A stretch of DNA of 64,000 bases. Origin: Hemileia vastatrix (Eukaryota > Basidiomycota > Pucciniomycetes > Pucciniales > Zaghouaniaceae). The DNA is taken from the NCBI GenBank assembly GCA_030280995.1, contig JASXTE010000004.1:16078501-16142500 (forward strand). Reading direction: 5' to 3'. Of the stretch, positions 24,295-34,587 are shown one piece after another. Numbering within the stretch: the first letter of the stretch is position 1; each line of letters begins with the position of its first letter. Both the position numbers and the translations under genes were made by a program. The notes under the pieces are model-generated. The model saw only the letters and a list, made by a program, of their open reading frames with translations. It made no database searches and had not been told where the DNA came from.

Positions 24295-24575
24295 ATTGAA
24301 CTAAGTGGTGGGTATCACCAAAATTCTTTCAAGTAAAGAATTTTGCAAGTCTTGTATGAAATTTTGGCAATACTCCCTCCTGCATTTTATTGAAGTAAGG
24401 GATGGGTATCACCAAAATTTTAAGTCAATTTTTTTTTGCAAGTCTCATGAAAATATGGCAATACCCCCCCCCCCCTGTATTTTATTAAATCAAGGGAAGG
24501 GTATCACCAAATTTTCATGTCAAAATTTTTTTTAAAGTGTGATATGAAAATTTGGCAATACCCCCCCCCCTGAAA
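24295..24575. repeat. Tandem ~93-bp units with inverted ends, centre of composite B
   Basis: Three units start near 24289, 24381 and 24474. Each runs from GGGTATCACCAAAATT to its near-inverse TTTGGCAATACCC, separated by CTGCATTT-ATTGAA spacers, with runs of C at the joins. Similar units occur in element A near 11825-11885 (GGTGATCCTTACCCCC, GGGGGTATTGCC). They lie where the convergent genes meet, and their ends resemble the outer transposon termini (GGGGGTATCA). Confidence 0.7.
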
Positions 24576-24597
24576 TTTATTGAATCAAAGAAATCAA

Positions 24598-24970
24598 ATG
24601 GAGAAAAATTTTAAAAATGAAAATTTCTACAACCAACTATTCTCACCAGTCCCAATCAAGTTTTCCTATTTTATATAGTAGCCAGTAGAATGACCTAAGG
24701 CCGGATGCACCATTATATAAAACTAGTAATCTATCTTGATGTAACTTTAAAAAATAATTGGAAGAGAAAATCCAAAAATAAATGAAAAAAATAAAAATGA
24801 AAATTTCTACAACTAATTATTTTCACCAGTCCCAATCAAGCTTTCCTATTTTATATAATAGCTAGTAGAAGGACCTTAGGCCAGATGCACAATTATATAA
24901 AAACAGTAATCTATCTTGATGTAACTTTAAAAAATAATTGGAAGAGACAAATCCAAAATTAAATGAAAAA
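24598..24970. repeat. Tandem duplication, about 184 bp x 2
   Basis: Two copies (about 24598-24785 and 24786-24970) sharing GAAAATTTCTACAAC, CACCAGTCCCAATCAAG, TTTCCTATTTTATATA and ATCTATCTTGATGTAAC in order. Non-coding, 3' of the TET-like gene. Confidence 0.75.
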
Positions 24971-25157
24971 AATTAAAAATTTAAAATAAAATTGAAAAAA
25001 AGGAAAATAAAAATGAGAATTTAAAAAAATTTAAAAAAAATTAATAAATGAGAAAAAAAAGAGAAAAAAAATGGAAGAAAATATTTAATGATAGAGAATT
25101 TTTTATATATTTTAGTTACCATACTTGAAAGATCTACTAAGAACAATTTTTTATCTA

Positions 25158-26501
25158 ATTTTTTTGCTTATTAATATGATTAATAAGACCTTCATTTATT
25201 TAGAATGAACAGCCAAAATGTGTAAATTCACGACAAGAAACTAAAGTTGGAGGTGCTTTAGTTGTTTGATGCCGATGTTGAGAAGAATTCCATATAGCCT
25301 CAACTATTCCATTGGCACTACCAAAATCAATAATACATTTATGGTCAGGAAAATAAAGACCATGTCCCTCATCAGAAGTGGCTGATGGAATAGGAAAACC
25401 AGTCTCTGGATTAATATAAGAGAAAATTCCAAATGTTAGACAATTCTTATCATGTTTATCTAGATAAAAATTATTGTAGAATCCTTTATAAGTGATGATA
25501 ACATTAGAGCAAAAGACATAAGCATTTATTGCTTCTTCCCATTCAGGATCAGACCAATTCGGTTAACCAGGTTTTAAGGCAAGTTGATGGTTTTTTTGAA
25601 AAGCTTGAATACATAATTTTTTAAATCAATTTGATAAGAAAATATTAAATGATCCTAAAGAATTGCATTGTTTCCGATCTTCTTCTATTTGCTCCAGTTT
25701 CAAATTTTTCAATAAAGAATAAATTCCTGAAATATATGACAAAATTAAAAATTACTTATAATAAAAAAATATTTACACACCAAAAGAAACTCCTTGATCA
25801 TATCCTGGTTGCCAACCAAAACTTTTCATGAAACCAGAAATCAGATTTTTATTTGATAAGGGTTGTTGAACCAAAGCCATTTGATAGAGAGTAGAAATCA
25901 AATCAGAAATCTGGCAAAAAAATTCTTCATTTTTCCCATTAAATGAATGAACTTCTAAGATGAATTGAGGTTTGTATCCATTTTTGACGACTGAAACAAT
26001 GAGATCTATACCGCCTTCTGTAAGTTTTTTGATGTTTTTGTAAAAAAAAAAATTCTTAAGATTTGATATTGAAGTCTTATAAAATTTGAGATTGTCCAAA
26101 TGTCCAAAGAATGTTTTGCAAAATATCTTCATCCTAATCAATTTTCTATTTTAATAAAATTTTGTCTTTGAATTGCTTGATTTTTAAGCTGGTTCCATAA
26201 TTTTCTGCTGTTTATTTTCTGGTAAGGAAAGCACAGATTGATTCAGAGAAGGAATAGAATTGAAGGACATTGAAGAGATGGAAGAAAGTAAAGATATAGA
26301 AGAAGAAGTTGAAAATATAGAAGGAATAGAATTGAAGGACATTGAAGAGATAGATGAAAGAAAAGATAAAGAAGAAGAAGTTGTATATATTTGATGTTTA
26401 TTTTTAAAACTTTCAAGATTTGAAGACAAGGAAGAAAGAGAGGATAAAGATGATTCAGAAGAAATTGAGGATAATGAAGATGAGCAAGTTAAATTTTCCA
26501 T
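25158..26501 (-). pseudogene. TET/JBP-like 2OG-Fe(II) oxygenase gene (element B)
   Basis: The Ser-rich N-terminal frame is 26501-26184. The next coding stretch (about 26147-25781) has GGIDLIVSVVKNG and SGFMKSFGWQPGYDQG. Intron 25727-25780 (GTGTGT..TTTCAG, 54 nt) leads in frame to the catalytic-like part: WSDPEWEEA, SNVIITYKGF, YLDKHD, LTFGIFSYINPETG, GHGLYFPDHKCIIDF, NGIVEAIWNSS, HRHQTTKAPP, FTHFGCSF. In family terms this resembles the double-stranded beta-helix of fungal TET/JBP-like dioxygenases, which oxidise 5-methylcytosine. The first ligand His (HxD) is Tyr and the 2OG-binding Arg position is His, while Asp and the distal His remain. Stops at about 26184, 25618, 25563 and 25200 break it. 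The identification is from memory of motifs and is not certain. Confidence 0.55.
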
Positions 26502-28110
26502 AGTAATGTCCTAAAAAAAATTTTATAAAATAAAAAAAATATAAAAATAAAAAATAAATATATTAAAAAAAACCCCAACAATAAAAAATTTTCAGTAAAA
26601 TAATTGAAAAGAACAAAAAATTTTGGTAAAAAAAAACAAAAATAAAAATAAAAATAAAATTTGCAAAAAAATCAGTAAAAATTTTAAAAAAAAATAAAAA
26701 TTTAAAATAAAAACCTGAATTATGATTGAAATACCAGGTAATATCCAAGAAAAAAAATTTCTAAAAAATAAAAATAAAAATAAAAAGTTAAATAAATTGA
26801 AAAAAATAAAAAATAAAAATATATCCTGAATGGTTTGTGAAATACCAGATAAATTTCTTGAAAAAACAAACAAAATTACCAAAAAAAAAGGAGTAGATAA
26901 AAAAAATTAAAAAAAATTCAGTAAATTTAATTGCAAAAAAAAATAAATAAATAAAATTTAAAAAAAATTATTTACCTGCTATTGGAAATACCACTTGATG
27001 TCCTTCAATCCAATTTATTAAAATAAAATTTAAAAAAAAATTTAATTCAGTAAATTTCAGAATAATTAATTATTTGCAAAAATAAACACAAATAAAAAAA
27101 ATATATTACCTGATTTTTTTCTGAAACAGGGGGAAATGTCAGGAAACTAAGGGAAAGAAAAAAAAATTAAAAAGAAGAGATTAGTATTTTTTTTCTTGCC
27201 TCAAAATTCCCCCCTTTAACCCTTCCTTGCCTGCCTCAACCCCCCCTTTAACCCCTCCTTACCCGCCTCAAACCCCCCCCCCCCTTTAGTCCCCCTTTAC
27301 CCCCTCCTTTTCCCCCTCAAACCAGCTTCAAACCCCCCCTCAATCCCCTGCACAAACCCCTTACAGCCATCTTATCAAATTAGTAACGATTCAATAAGTA
27401 GGCACTGGGAGGTGTGTGGAGGGGTTTGAGGTGGGTTTGAGGGGGTGAAGGGGGGGTTTGAAGCAGGCAAGGAGGGGTTGAGGTTGGAAAGGAGGAGGTA
27501 AAGGGGGGTATGGAGGCAGATAAGGAGGTAGAAAAGGGGGATGATGGAGGGGGTAAAGGGGGAGACTTGAGGTGGCCAAGAGGGGGAGAAAGGAGGGTAT
27601 GGAAGCAGACAAGGAGGGGGAAAGGGGGACAATGGAGGGTGAACAAAAAAGATAAAACAAAAAAAACAAAATTAGTCTAACCTTGAAAACCAAAAAAAGC
27701 ACTTACAGGACAAAAAAAAAGAAAAAAAAGAAAAGAGAAAAAATAAATTATTAGCAAGTAAAAAAATCAAAAAAAAGAAAAAAAAAGACTTACCTGGAGA
27801 GATGAGATGAGAAAATAGAAGAATTGAAAATATTTGAGGGATGTTTGAGGAGAGGAGGAAATGGATATGAGGATGAATGAAAAAATGAAACAGTGAAAAA
27901 TTATGCGATTGCAGAAAATATGTGATTTCGTGTTGAGCTGATGAAATGAAACAAATGAGACATCCAATTAAGAGAATTGACAGGAAATTCAAAATTGTAG
28001 TTATGCAAAAAAATAATAACCAACACAAGTGACTAAAACATGGAACATGAAAATAACACAAGTGAAAAAAAATAAGGAAGTTGAAAATTGGGAGAGTACA
28101 AAAAAATAAT
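26502..28110. other. Low-complexity non-coding part of element B
   Basis: A/T runs (26510-27180), a C-rich then G-rich block (27190-27640) and the pyrimidine-rich minus strand shared with element A (27780-28110). Apparent long frames here are products of composition, with no motif and no conservation between A and B at protein level. Confidence 0.55.
27190..27640. repeat. C-rich block followed by G-rich block (inverted low-complexity repeat)
   Basis: 27195-27360 is built of CCCCCCTTTAACCCC- and CCTCAAACC-type words. 27400-27640 is built of the complementary GGGGTTTGAGG- and GGAGGGGG-type words. Together they could fold into a long hairpin and include several G-runs of four or more. An analogous C-rich/G-rich pair occurs at 48000-48590 in another transposon. 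Confidence 0.65.
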
Positions 28111-29425
28111 TTAAAAGGGTGGTGAAGAGAAATGTTGGAGAGTAATAGGCATAATGACAGAGTGTATGCCAGTTGAATGAATGTTTTGTGATTCAAGGGA
28201 GGGGAGATCCAGTGCTGGTTCAGGATCTTCTTCTTCATAAAGATCATTCCACTCATCCTTTAAATCAGCTAGGATACTGTGGAGTATAACGCAAGTCATT
28301 ATCCAATGATTTGCAGTTTTTATTTCCATTTTTTTTTTGAAATTGGATTGTGAGTTCCCAGAGACTAGAAAATCTTCCCTTTAAAATCCCAATAGCATGT
28401 TCAATCCATACACTTGATTGGGAAAAGTGATAATTAAATGTGGTTTTGGGGTCATTTTCTATAGTTGCGCCACAGAAAGCAGGTATAATGTACTTTCCAC
28501 TTGCATATTCTGAGTCTGCAAGGAGGTACTGAGATTTGTCAAAGTATGAGTCAGGAGTTTGAGAAATCTTCATTTTTTGGAAGACGGAAGAGTCATGACA
28601 TGAGCCAAGGCAGCCACTATGAAAAGCAATAAATTTTTTATTGACATTGCATACAAGTTGAACAGCAGTAGAGTATCTTGAAAGAAGATAAAAAGTCAGT
28701 TTATGAAAGATGTGAAATTGGAGAACATTTTGAAGAAACCTTTTTTTGTGATCAAAATAATGGTTGCCATCATAAGCAGGCTTTTGAATCAAAGGTATAG
28801 TTGTGCCATCAACAAAACCTACACATCCAGGGAAACCTTCAGCTTGTATTACTTGAGAGGAATCAAGGTGCTGTTTTGGAGTTGGCCAAGCAAGTGTTTG
28901 AGACTTGAGAGAAAGGATTGCAATCATACAGCACTTGGTGTATAATATCACCACCCCATATCCTATGGTAAAGAGATTTTCCAAATGTCTTACAGCAGCA
29001 CCATTTCTATTTGAGCCAAAGCAACATAGTGCAACAGCAAGTTGAATAGCAGGATCACACTGTTTATTTTGAGAATTGTTATGAAATATAGGATGTTTGG
29101 AGATGAGTTGATAAAGTTTGAAGAAAGAATTGGGAGAAGTTAAAAATAGTTGAGTGAAGTTTAGTTGAGGAATGTTGAGAATGGAGTGGAGATCATATCT
29201 GGGATCATGATGAAGATTTGGCCCCCTTGGGCTTGTGTAACACTTTTTGGAAAGAAAAGACATATAGGCTAAAGCATCTTCCAAATCACAGTCTGTTTTA
29301 TAGTAAAGAGCTATAAGTAGGGCAATAGCATTCATAGTTGAGTGAAGTAGCTGCCTAGTAGAGAGGTGTTTCATAGTTGTTGGTGGAAGGCTTATGTGAT
29401 GAGGGAAGTGGGAAATCGCCACCAA
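28111..29425 (-). pseudogene. PIF/Harbinger-like DDE transposase (DDE_Tnp_4 type), one frameshift
   Basis: The likely start is the Met at 29374, which lines up with the element A remnant; the frame is open from 29425. Motifs: GFVDGTTIPL (first D), HSGCLGSCHDSSVF, LLADSEYASGKYIIPAF (second D), WIEHAIGILKGRF (E), then ANHWIMTCVILHS. An intron 28677-28739 (63 nt, GTTTCT..TTCAAG) joins HKK-R-YSTAVQLV and removes a stretch foreign to the family. Ten A residues (28328-28340 region) shift the frame, so the C-terminus is read from 28329 to 28111. All three catalytic residues are present. Length about 400 residues, normal for Harbinger transposases. It would cut and paste the element's GGGGGTATC ends. 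Confidence 0.8.
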
Positions 29426-29576
29426 ATGTGCAGTTGGGGTGTGTAGATAGAAAAAAAACTTAAGTGTTCGCCACCAAAATTAAGTAGCATAGAGTGAGGA
29501 AATACTTAAGGATGGCATCAGCAATTATAAGTCATGTGACTTTCTTAAAAATCCATCATGGATGAGATGAGTTTGG

Positions 29577-29932
29577 GATCAGGAATTAGGAATGGAAATT
29601 GGGGTATAAGAGGCGGGATAATGCATTATTGTGGATTTCTTATCCACTAGCCCTGGGGCTAGTGGATAAGAATCTTCCGCAATTAATAATGTCTGATCCC
29701 GGGAAAAAAAATTCCTGATCCCTAATTGCGGATCCCTGAACATTGATACCCCCTATTGGGTATAAGAGGCAGGATAATGCATTATCAGAGGCAGGATAAT
29801 GCATTATCGTGGATTCCTTATCCACTAGCCCCAGGGCTAGTGGATAAGAATTATCTGCAATTAATAATGTCTGATCCTGGGGGAAAAAAATTCTGATCCC
29901 TAATTGCGGATCGGTCAACTTTGATACCCCCT
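29577..29932. repeat. Duplicated right end of composite B (two ~178-bp copies)
   Basis: 29577-29754 and 29757-29932 are tandem versions of the same transposon end, each finishing GATACCCCCT followed by ATT. The outer copy has the GGTCAACTTTGATACC terminus, which matches the left end at 22331. The inner one has CCCTGAACATTGATACC, as in element A and the MITE. Each contains the palindrome CTTATCCACTAGCCC / GGGCTAGTGGATAAG. Confidence 0.75.
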
Positions 29933-29935
29933 ATT

Positions 29936-30850
29936 AACCCACAGGTCTTAATCAAGGATTTGACTGCAAGTTGTCTAACCTTAGGACTTGTGATATATTT
30001 ATGTGTTAGGTTACTCCTATGCAGAAAATTGATCAATGAGAAAGCATTAAAGTTTGTTCCTGTCTGAGTAATTTAAAGGTATACAACGAAGTTACAAAAA
30101 GGTGAAAGTAAAGTACGACACTCTTTTTCAGTGTCTTAATTAATACTTACACTGAAATGTCTACAAGTTACACTCCTTCAAAATTATTTTCAGGTTTTTT
30201 TTTTTATGATCTTATATATTATCTGCTTTTTAAATTATTTCTCATATGTATTTTTTTCTCTTGTTTCAGGAGGTGCTACATTCGCAATTAATTTTTCCTA
30301 AACCCCAATTTTTGATGATTTTTACAATTTTTTTCTCTTGTTTAGTCCTGTCCATCTTCCAGGAGTGCACTCTTTTTTCACAAGTTTAATTGCCAATTTA
30401 AAAATAAAAACAACGTTAAGTAAATTTTTCAGAGTTTTCAAAAATGATTTTTTGACTGGTCATATTTTTATTCTACAGGTTTTATTAGACACTCCTATAC
30501 AATGTAATACTTATCAAATAAATGAGTGTGTTGAAATTTAGAAAAAAAATGTCTTACAAAAATTCATGACTGTCAACTTTACTAGCTATTCTTAAAACCA
30601 ATCACATTTGCACTAGAAATTATCACCGGAAGAAAGATAAATATAAGGTTAATTTGTACTTTGCTCTTTTAATATTATTGTGGCAGAAAAGAGGTAGAAA
30701 ATCTAACTTTGCAAGACACATGAGGCCGCAACATACTTTAGAATTTATCTCATCAAATCTAGAGTGATTTGGGGCTTTGAGTGCATGGATGGAGGTCAAA
30801 AGACACAGTGAGCCAGCAAATGGCGCTTGCCCTGAGCCCATTAGACTTCG
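29936..30850. other. Intergenic region upstream of the epimerase gene
   Basis: About 0.9 kb of AT-rich DNA, presumably holding the promoter of the gene at 30851. A minus-strand frame (30913-30623) overlaps the gene's first exon but has no support. No transposon end or RNA gene recognised. Confidence 0.5.
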
Positions 30851-31942
30851 ATGTCCACCGTAACACTTAATCTCAACCAATCCATCGCAAAAATAGCCAT
30901 CCATGGTGCTCATATCTGTGTGTCGACATCCTTTGCCACACCTTTAAGTGATCTTATGGGCTGATCGCAGTCGTCTTCCCAGATTCCTGGAAGATTGACG
31001 GTCAGGAGGTCCTCTTCACCTCCGCTACTACCGGCACTTCACCCATCAGAGGTGGCATTCCCATATGCTTTCCAGTTTTTGGACCGCCGCCCGATCGAGC
31101 ACCGTTTTTGGGCCTAAAGCAACACGGTTTCGCCCGAACATCTTCCGACTGGACCCTCTACTCTATGCCGAAAAATTCTGTGGCCAAATTCAGTGGGTGG
31201 TTTTCCGTCAACCTTTATCGGTATTTATCCTTCGGAAACATCAACAGCTTCTTTTTTATGCTTGTTACATAGGGTTGCGTCCATCGAATGCGACTGAAGC
31301 AATCTTTGCGCCAACAAACTGGTCGGTTATGTACACGGTTGAGCTTCAATCCAATGGGCTCAAAACGAGCTTGGAAGTTACCAATCCTGACGACTCGAAG
31401 GAACCTTTTGAATTTCAAGCTTTGTTCCACACTTATTTTCGGCTGCCATCATCGTTGAAGCCAGAAAATATATTTGTTCGTCCGCTTGACGGATGTAAGT
31501 ATATCGACCGCGCTCAAGGTGGTAAAAGTGCTGTCGAAACCAACGCGCATGGCTGTGGGTTTCAGGACGGTGAGGTCGATCGCACTTATCAGGTCTTGCA
31601 CAACGAGCCCATCGAGATTGTGTCCTCCTCTAAGAAAGAGCCACTGATCGTTATTCATCGCACAAATTTGCCTGATGTAAGTAGTGTTTCAGATTATTTT
31701 TGTTTGTTTGGGCCCTCGAAATGTCGGACACGTAGCCCACACCGTTTATATAAAATTCCTAGGTTACCGTCTGGAATCCTGCTAAAGTGAAATCAGAAGC
31801 TATGTCTGACATGGAGCAAGATGGCTGGCTTAAGTTTATTTGTGTAGAACCTGGCGTCAGTTTCAATTTTGTTAATCTTAAGCCAGGTGAAACTTGGACT
31901 GGCACTCAACTTATTAAAGTGTCTCAAGTTTCAGACAAATAA
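30851..31942 (+). CDS. Glucose-6-phosphate 1-epimerase (aldose 1-epimerase superfamily)
   Basis: Interconverts alpha- and beta-glucose 6-phosphate in the cytosol. Four exons: 30851-30917, 30983-31192, 31273-31676, 31763-31942 (286 codons, TAA at 31940-31942), with introns of 65, 80 and 86 nt, all GT..AG and frame-keeping. Motifs in order: HGAHIYSWK, IRGGIPICFPVFGPP, LKQHGFAR, EFQALFHTYFRL, NLPD-VTVWNP, MSDMEQDGW, CVEPG. The His in LFHTYF and the Glu in CVEPG match the catalytic pair known in yeast YMR099C, whose length is similar (297). The start is chosen because an in-frame TAG lies 9 nt upstream and HGA-type strands follow at the usual distance. It is visibly more GC-rich than its surroundings and intact: the one clear host gene. 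Splice sites are predicted by eye. Confidence 0.87.
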
Positions 31943-32684
31943 GTTGAAATAACTTCAATAGTACTTCTTTAGGTGGAGATCTTTAACTAATATCAAGGAA
32001 TATTATTTACACCTTTCGCCATTACACTTGACAACGAGCTATTCAGTAAAAACAAGGGCTAAAGGTGAACAAATGTCGTCAATGTTAAACTTCTAATTGA
32101 GACATCTTTTTTAGCAGGTTTATGTAATCTCCTTTTATTGCTATATTTAGTTTAATATTTCGAAGTCCCCACCTTTTTCTATTTCTCCACCTTTCTCCGC
32201 TGTCTCTGCCAAAGCTCTACTCTCCTTTTCCTTTATAAACTTTATTAATCATTGTTGATTCTTGTCTCTACATTTTCTTGTATATAAATAGCCTGATAAT
32301 CAGTCTACTTACCTTAGCGAATTAATTTTTGCTATTAATACATGTTTTAATCTTTAATTCAATCATTTCAGTTTACACCAAATTACAACAATTTTTGAGT
32401 GGCACTGTTACAACTGGTGACGTCATTTTGCCTTTTGCACATAGGCTTAACGCTTTACTGATTGTAACTGTCAGCGTTACTGTTTTATCGATATATTTAG
32501 AAATGTCAAGAATAATCAGTAACTAAGGAAAATTAGAGCATCCGCAGCCGTTCCAGCAAATATTCAGTAGCTATATGGAATTTACTGGTGCCATTTGTTA
32601 CTTAATTGCAATATTCATCAGCCATATGCAAATTCTTTAACTAAACATGCGTTAAAAAATATTCATCAATTGTGTAACTCATTC
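31943..32684. other. Intergenic region downstream of the epimerase gene
   Basis: 3' flank and spacer up to the MITE. AT-rich, no coding support, no repeat recognised. Confidence 0.5.
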
Positions 32685-32687
32685 AAT

Positions 32688-33108
32688 AGGGGGTATCAAT
32701 GTTCAGGGATCCGCAATTAAATTAATTGCGGAAAATAATCTGCAAACCCCAATTATCTTCCGCAATTATTTTTGCTAATAATTGGGTTATTAGACACTTT
32801 ACGTGTCAATGTTCACCTCTTATCCAACATTTTTTTACTCAATTTTTCATAACCACATCTTGGACAACTTTCTGCCATAACCACATCTTGGACTACTCTC
32901 TGGATATGCCTCATGGATGTGATGAATTTGGGATCAGGAGTTAGGAACAGAAATTGGGGTATAAGAGGCAGGATAATGCATTATCATGGATTCCTTATCC
33001 ACTAGCCCCGGGGCTAGTGGATAAGAATCTTCCACAATTAATAATGTCTGATCCTGGAAAAAAAAATTCTGATCCCTAATTGCAGATCCCTGAACATTGA
33101 TACCCCCT
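32688..33108. mobile_element. 421-bp MITE derived from the composite transposon family
   Basis: Ends AGGGGGTATCAATGTTCAGG and its inverse; flanks AAT (32685-32687) and AAT (33109-33111). The left 240 bp match the SANT end of elements A and B (CCGCAATTATTTTTGC, ACTCTCTGGATATGCC just before the SANT start). The right 180 bp match the transposase end, including the CTTATCCACTAGCCC palindrome. All genes are gone, so it needs transposase in trans. Confidence 0.85.
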
Positions 33109-33169
33109 AATAACTACTAGGGCATCCATTTCACACTTCAACTCATACAAACACATCCCCAATAACATG

Positions 33170-34456
33170 GCACACTGATTCATGCACATTATAGATGAAC
33201 TACAATCTATTGAAGAAGAAGTAATATTTAGAGAATTTTTAAAGTCAATGAATTCAAGTAATAAAGCCCACAAAAAATATTTATTAATTGCAATTGCATT
33301 GAAGGAAATAACCAGCTTATGAAAGACTACTTTAATACTAATAGTACCTTCAACTAAACTATGTTTCACTTCCATTTTTGAATTGGTAAAACTCTATTTC
33401 TTAAAATTTCTAATGATCTAAAGCTACATAATGTGTATTGGACACAGAGGACTGTAAGTCAAAAAAATTGTCTTTTATGTATTCTTTGACTCAATTTAGT
33501 ATATGACAGGATTGTTGTGGCCAAGTTGGTTTGTCTCTTGAGCAAAAAATCACTTCTGCTCTGCATCAACTTACCTATGGAATCACTGCAGATGGAACAG
33601 ATGAGTATGTCTGAATAGGAGAAAGTACCACCCTAGAATGTCTAAAAAACTTCATCAAGGACATCATCACATTGTATAAGCCTGAATACTTATGTAAACC
33701 AAACACCACCAAAAAGAAATCTATTCTGAAGGAGTATGAGGCTTGCGGTTTCCTGGGTTCCTGGGGGCAATAGACAGTATGCACTGGGATTTGAAAAAAT
33801 GTCCTTGTGCATGGGCAGGTCATTTCCAGGGAAAAGAATGCAGCCCTACAATAATTTTAGAGCAGTTGCCTCACAAAACTTGTGTTTTTGGCGGTCCTGG
33901 AGCTCTAAATAATATTAACGCACTTCACCGAAGTCACCTATTTGACAAATTGATCACAGGAACTCAAGATGAGGTGCATTTTAAAATAAACAAATGGAAA
34001 TATACTAGGCAATACTATCTAGCTGATGGGATCTATCCACCTTGTTCAACCCTTTTAAAAACAATTAATCACCCTCAGGACAAAGCCAGTCAGTATTATG
34101 CAAAAAAACAAGAAGCATCTAGAAAGGATATTGAATGTGTGTTTGGTGTTCTTCAAGCTTGTTGGGGGATTATCAAACAGCCTTGTTGTTTGTGGCATAT
34201 AGAGGATGCCAAGAACTTGATGATTTTTTGTATTATTCTTCATAATATGGCCATTGAACACATGTCACCTTTTGACCCCTATCTGATCAACATCCAGCTG
34301 TCAAGTGAAATAATATCAAACCACTGGGACCCACAGCTAATTGAAAGTTTAACAAGTCATATTCAAAAAAATCTGCTTTTACATGATTCAAAAATTAATT
34401 TTCAATTGTGTGAAGATCTAAAGGCCTACAATTGGGAAAATAAAGGAAAAAATTAA
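33170..34456 (+). pseudogene. ALP1-type Harbinger transposase (Plant_tran family), degraded
   Basis: The N-terminal part is scattered over frames (LMKDYF near 33317, QLTYGITADGTDEYV then TGA near 33611, GESTTLECLKNF near 33620). A 1-nt frameshift near 33740 leads to the long open part 33743-34456: GFLGAIDSMHWDLKKCP (first D), TIILEQLPHK, GPGALNNINALHRSHLF, YYLADGIYPP (second D), RKDIECVFGVLQA (E), CIILHNMAIEH. This order is diagnostic of the Plant_tran/DDE transposases abundant in rust genomes. The catalytic residues remain. It is a different family from the transposase at 28111-29425. Confidence 0.8.
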
Positions 34457-34587
34457 TAAGTAAGTTATTCAATTAAATTCTCAAAAGAATTTTTTTTTAA
34501 ACTTACAATTATGAAGTGAAAATCAGATTGGTTGACTATTTTGAGGAGCTATAGGGAGATTGGGTTAATATTGAAAGAAATAATTAA

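Larger units (their letters stand above)
22331..29932. mobile_element. Composite PIF/Harbinger-like transposon B carrying a TET/JBP-like gene
   Basis: 7602 bp. The left end AAGGGGTATCAAAGTTGACC at 22331 matches the inverted right end at 29932 over about 30 bp. Flanks ATT (22328-22330) and ATT (29933-29935) form a 3-bp target duplication. It carries three genes: SANT/coiled-coil (+, 22669-24064), TET/JBP-like (-, 25158-26501) and DDE_Tnp_4-type transposase (-, 28111-29425). The genes converge on GGGTATCACC/GGCAATACC repeats at 24295-24575. Each gene has only a few inactivating changes, so this is the best window copy from which to read the ancestral element. Confidence 0.78.

Noticed and set aside
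27375..28256. Several minus-strand frames of 80-190 codons
   Set aside because: Products of C-rich and T-rich low-complexity DNA in composite B; not conserved at protein level in element A.
30623..30913. Minus-strand 96-codon frame overlapping the epimerase start
   Set aside because: Antisense to exon 1 of a well-supported gene; no recognisable motif.
31065..31790. Single 241-codon plus frame through the epimerase locus
   Set aside because: It reads through two introns; the family motifs require a different frame before 31192 and an exon after 31762.
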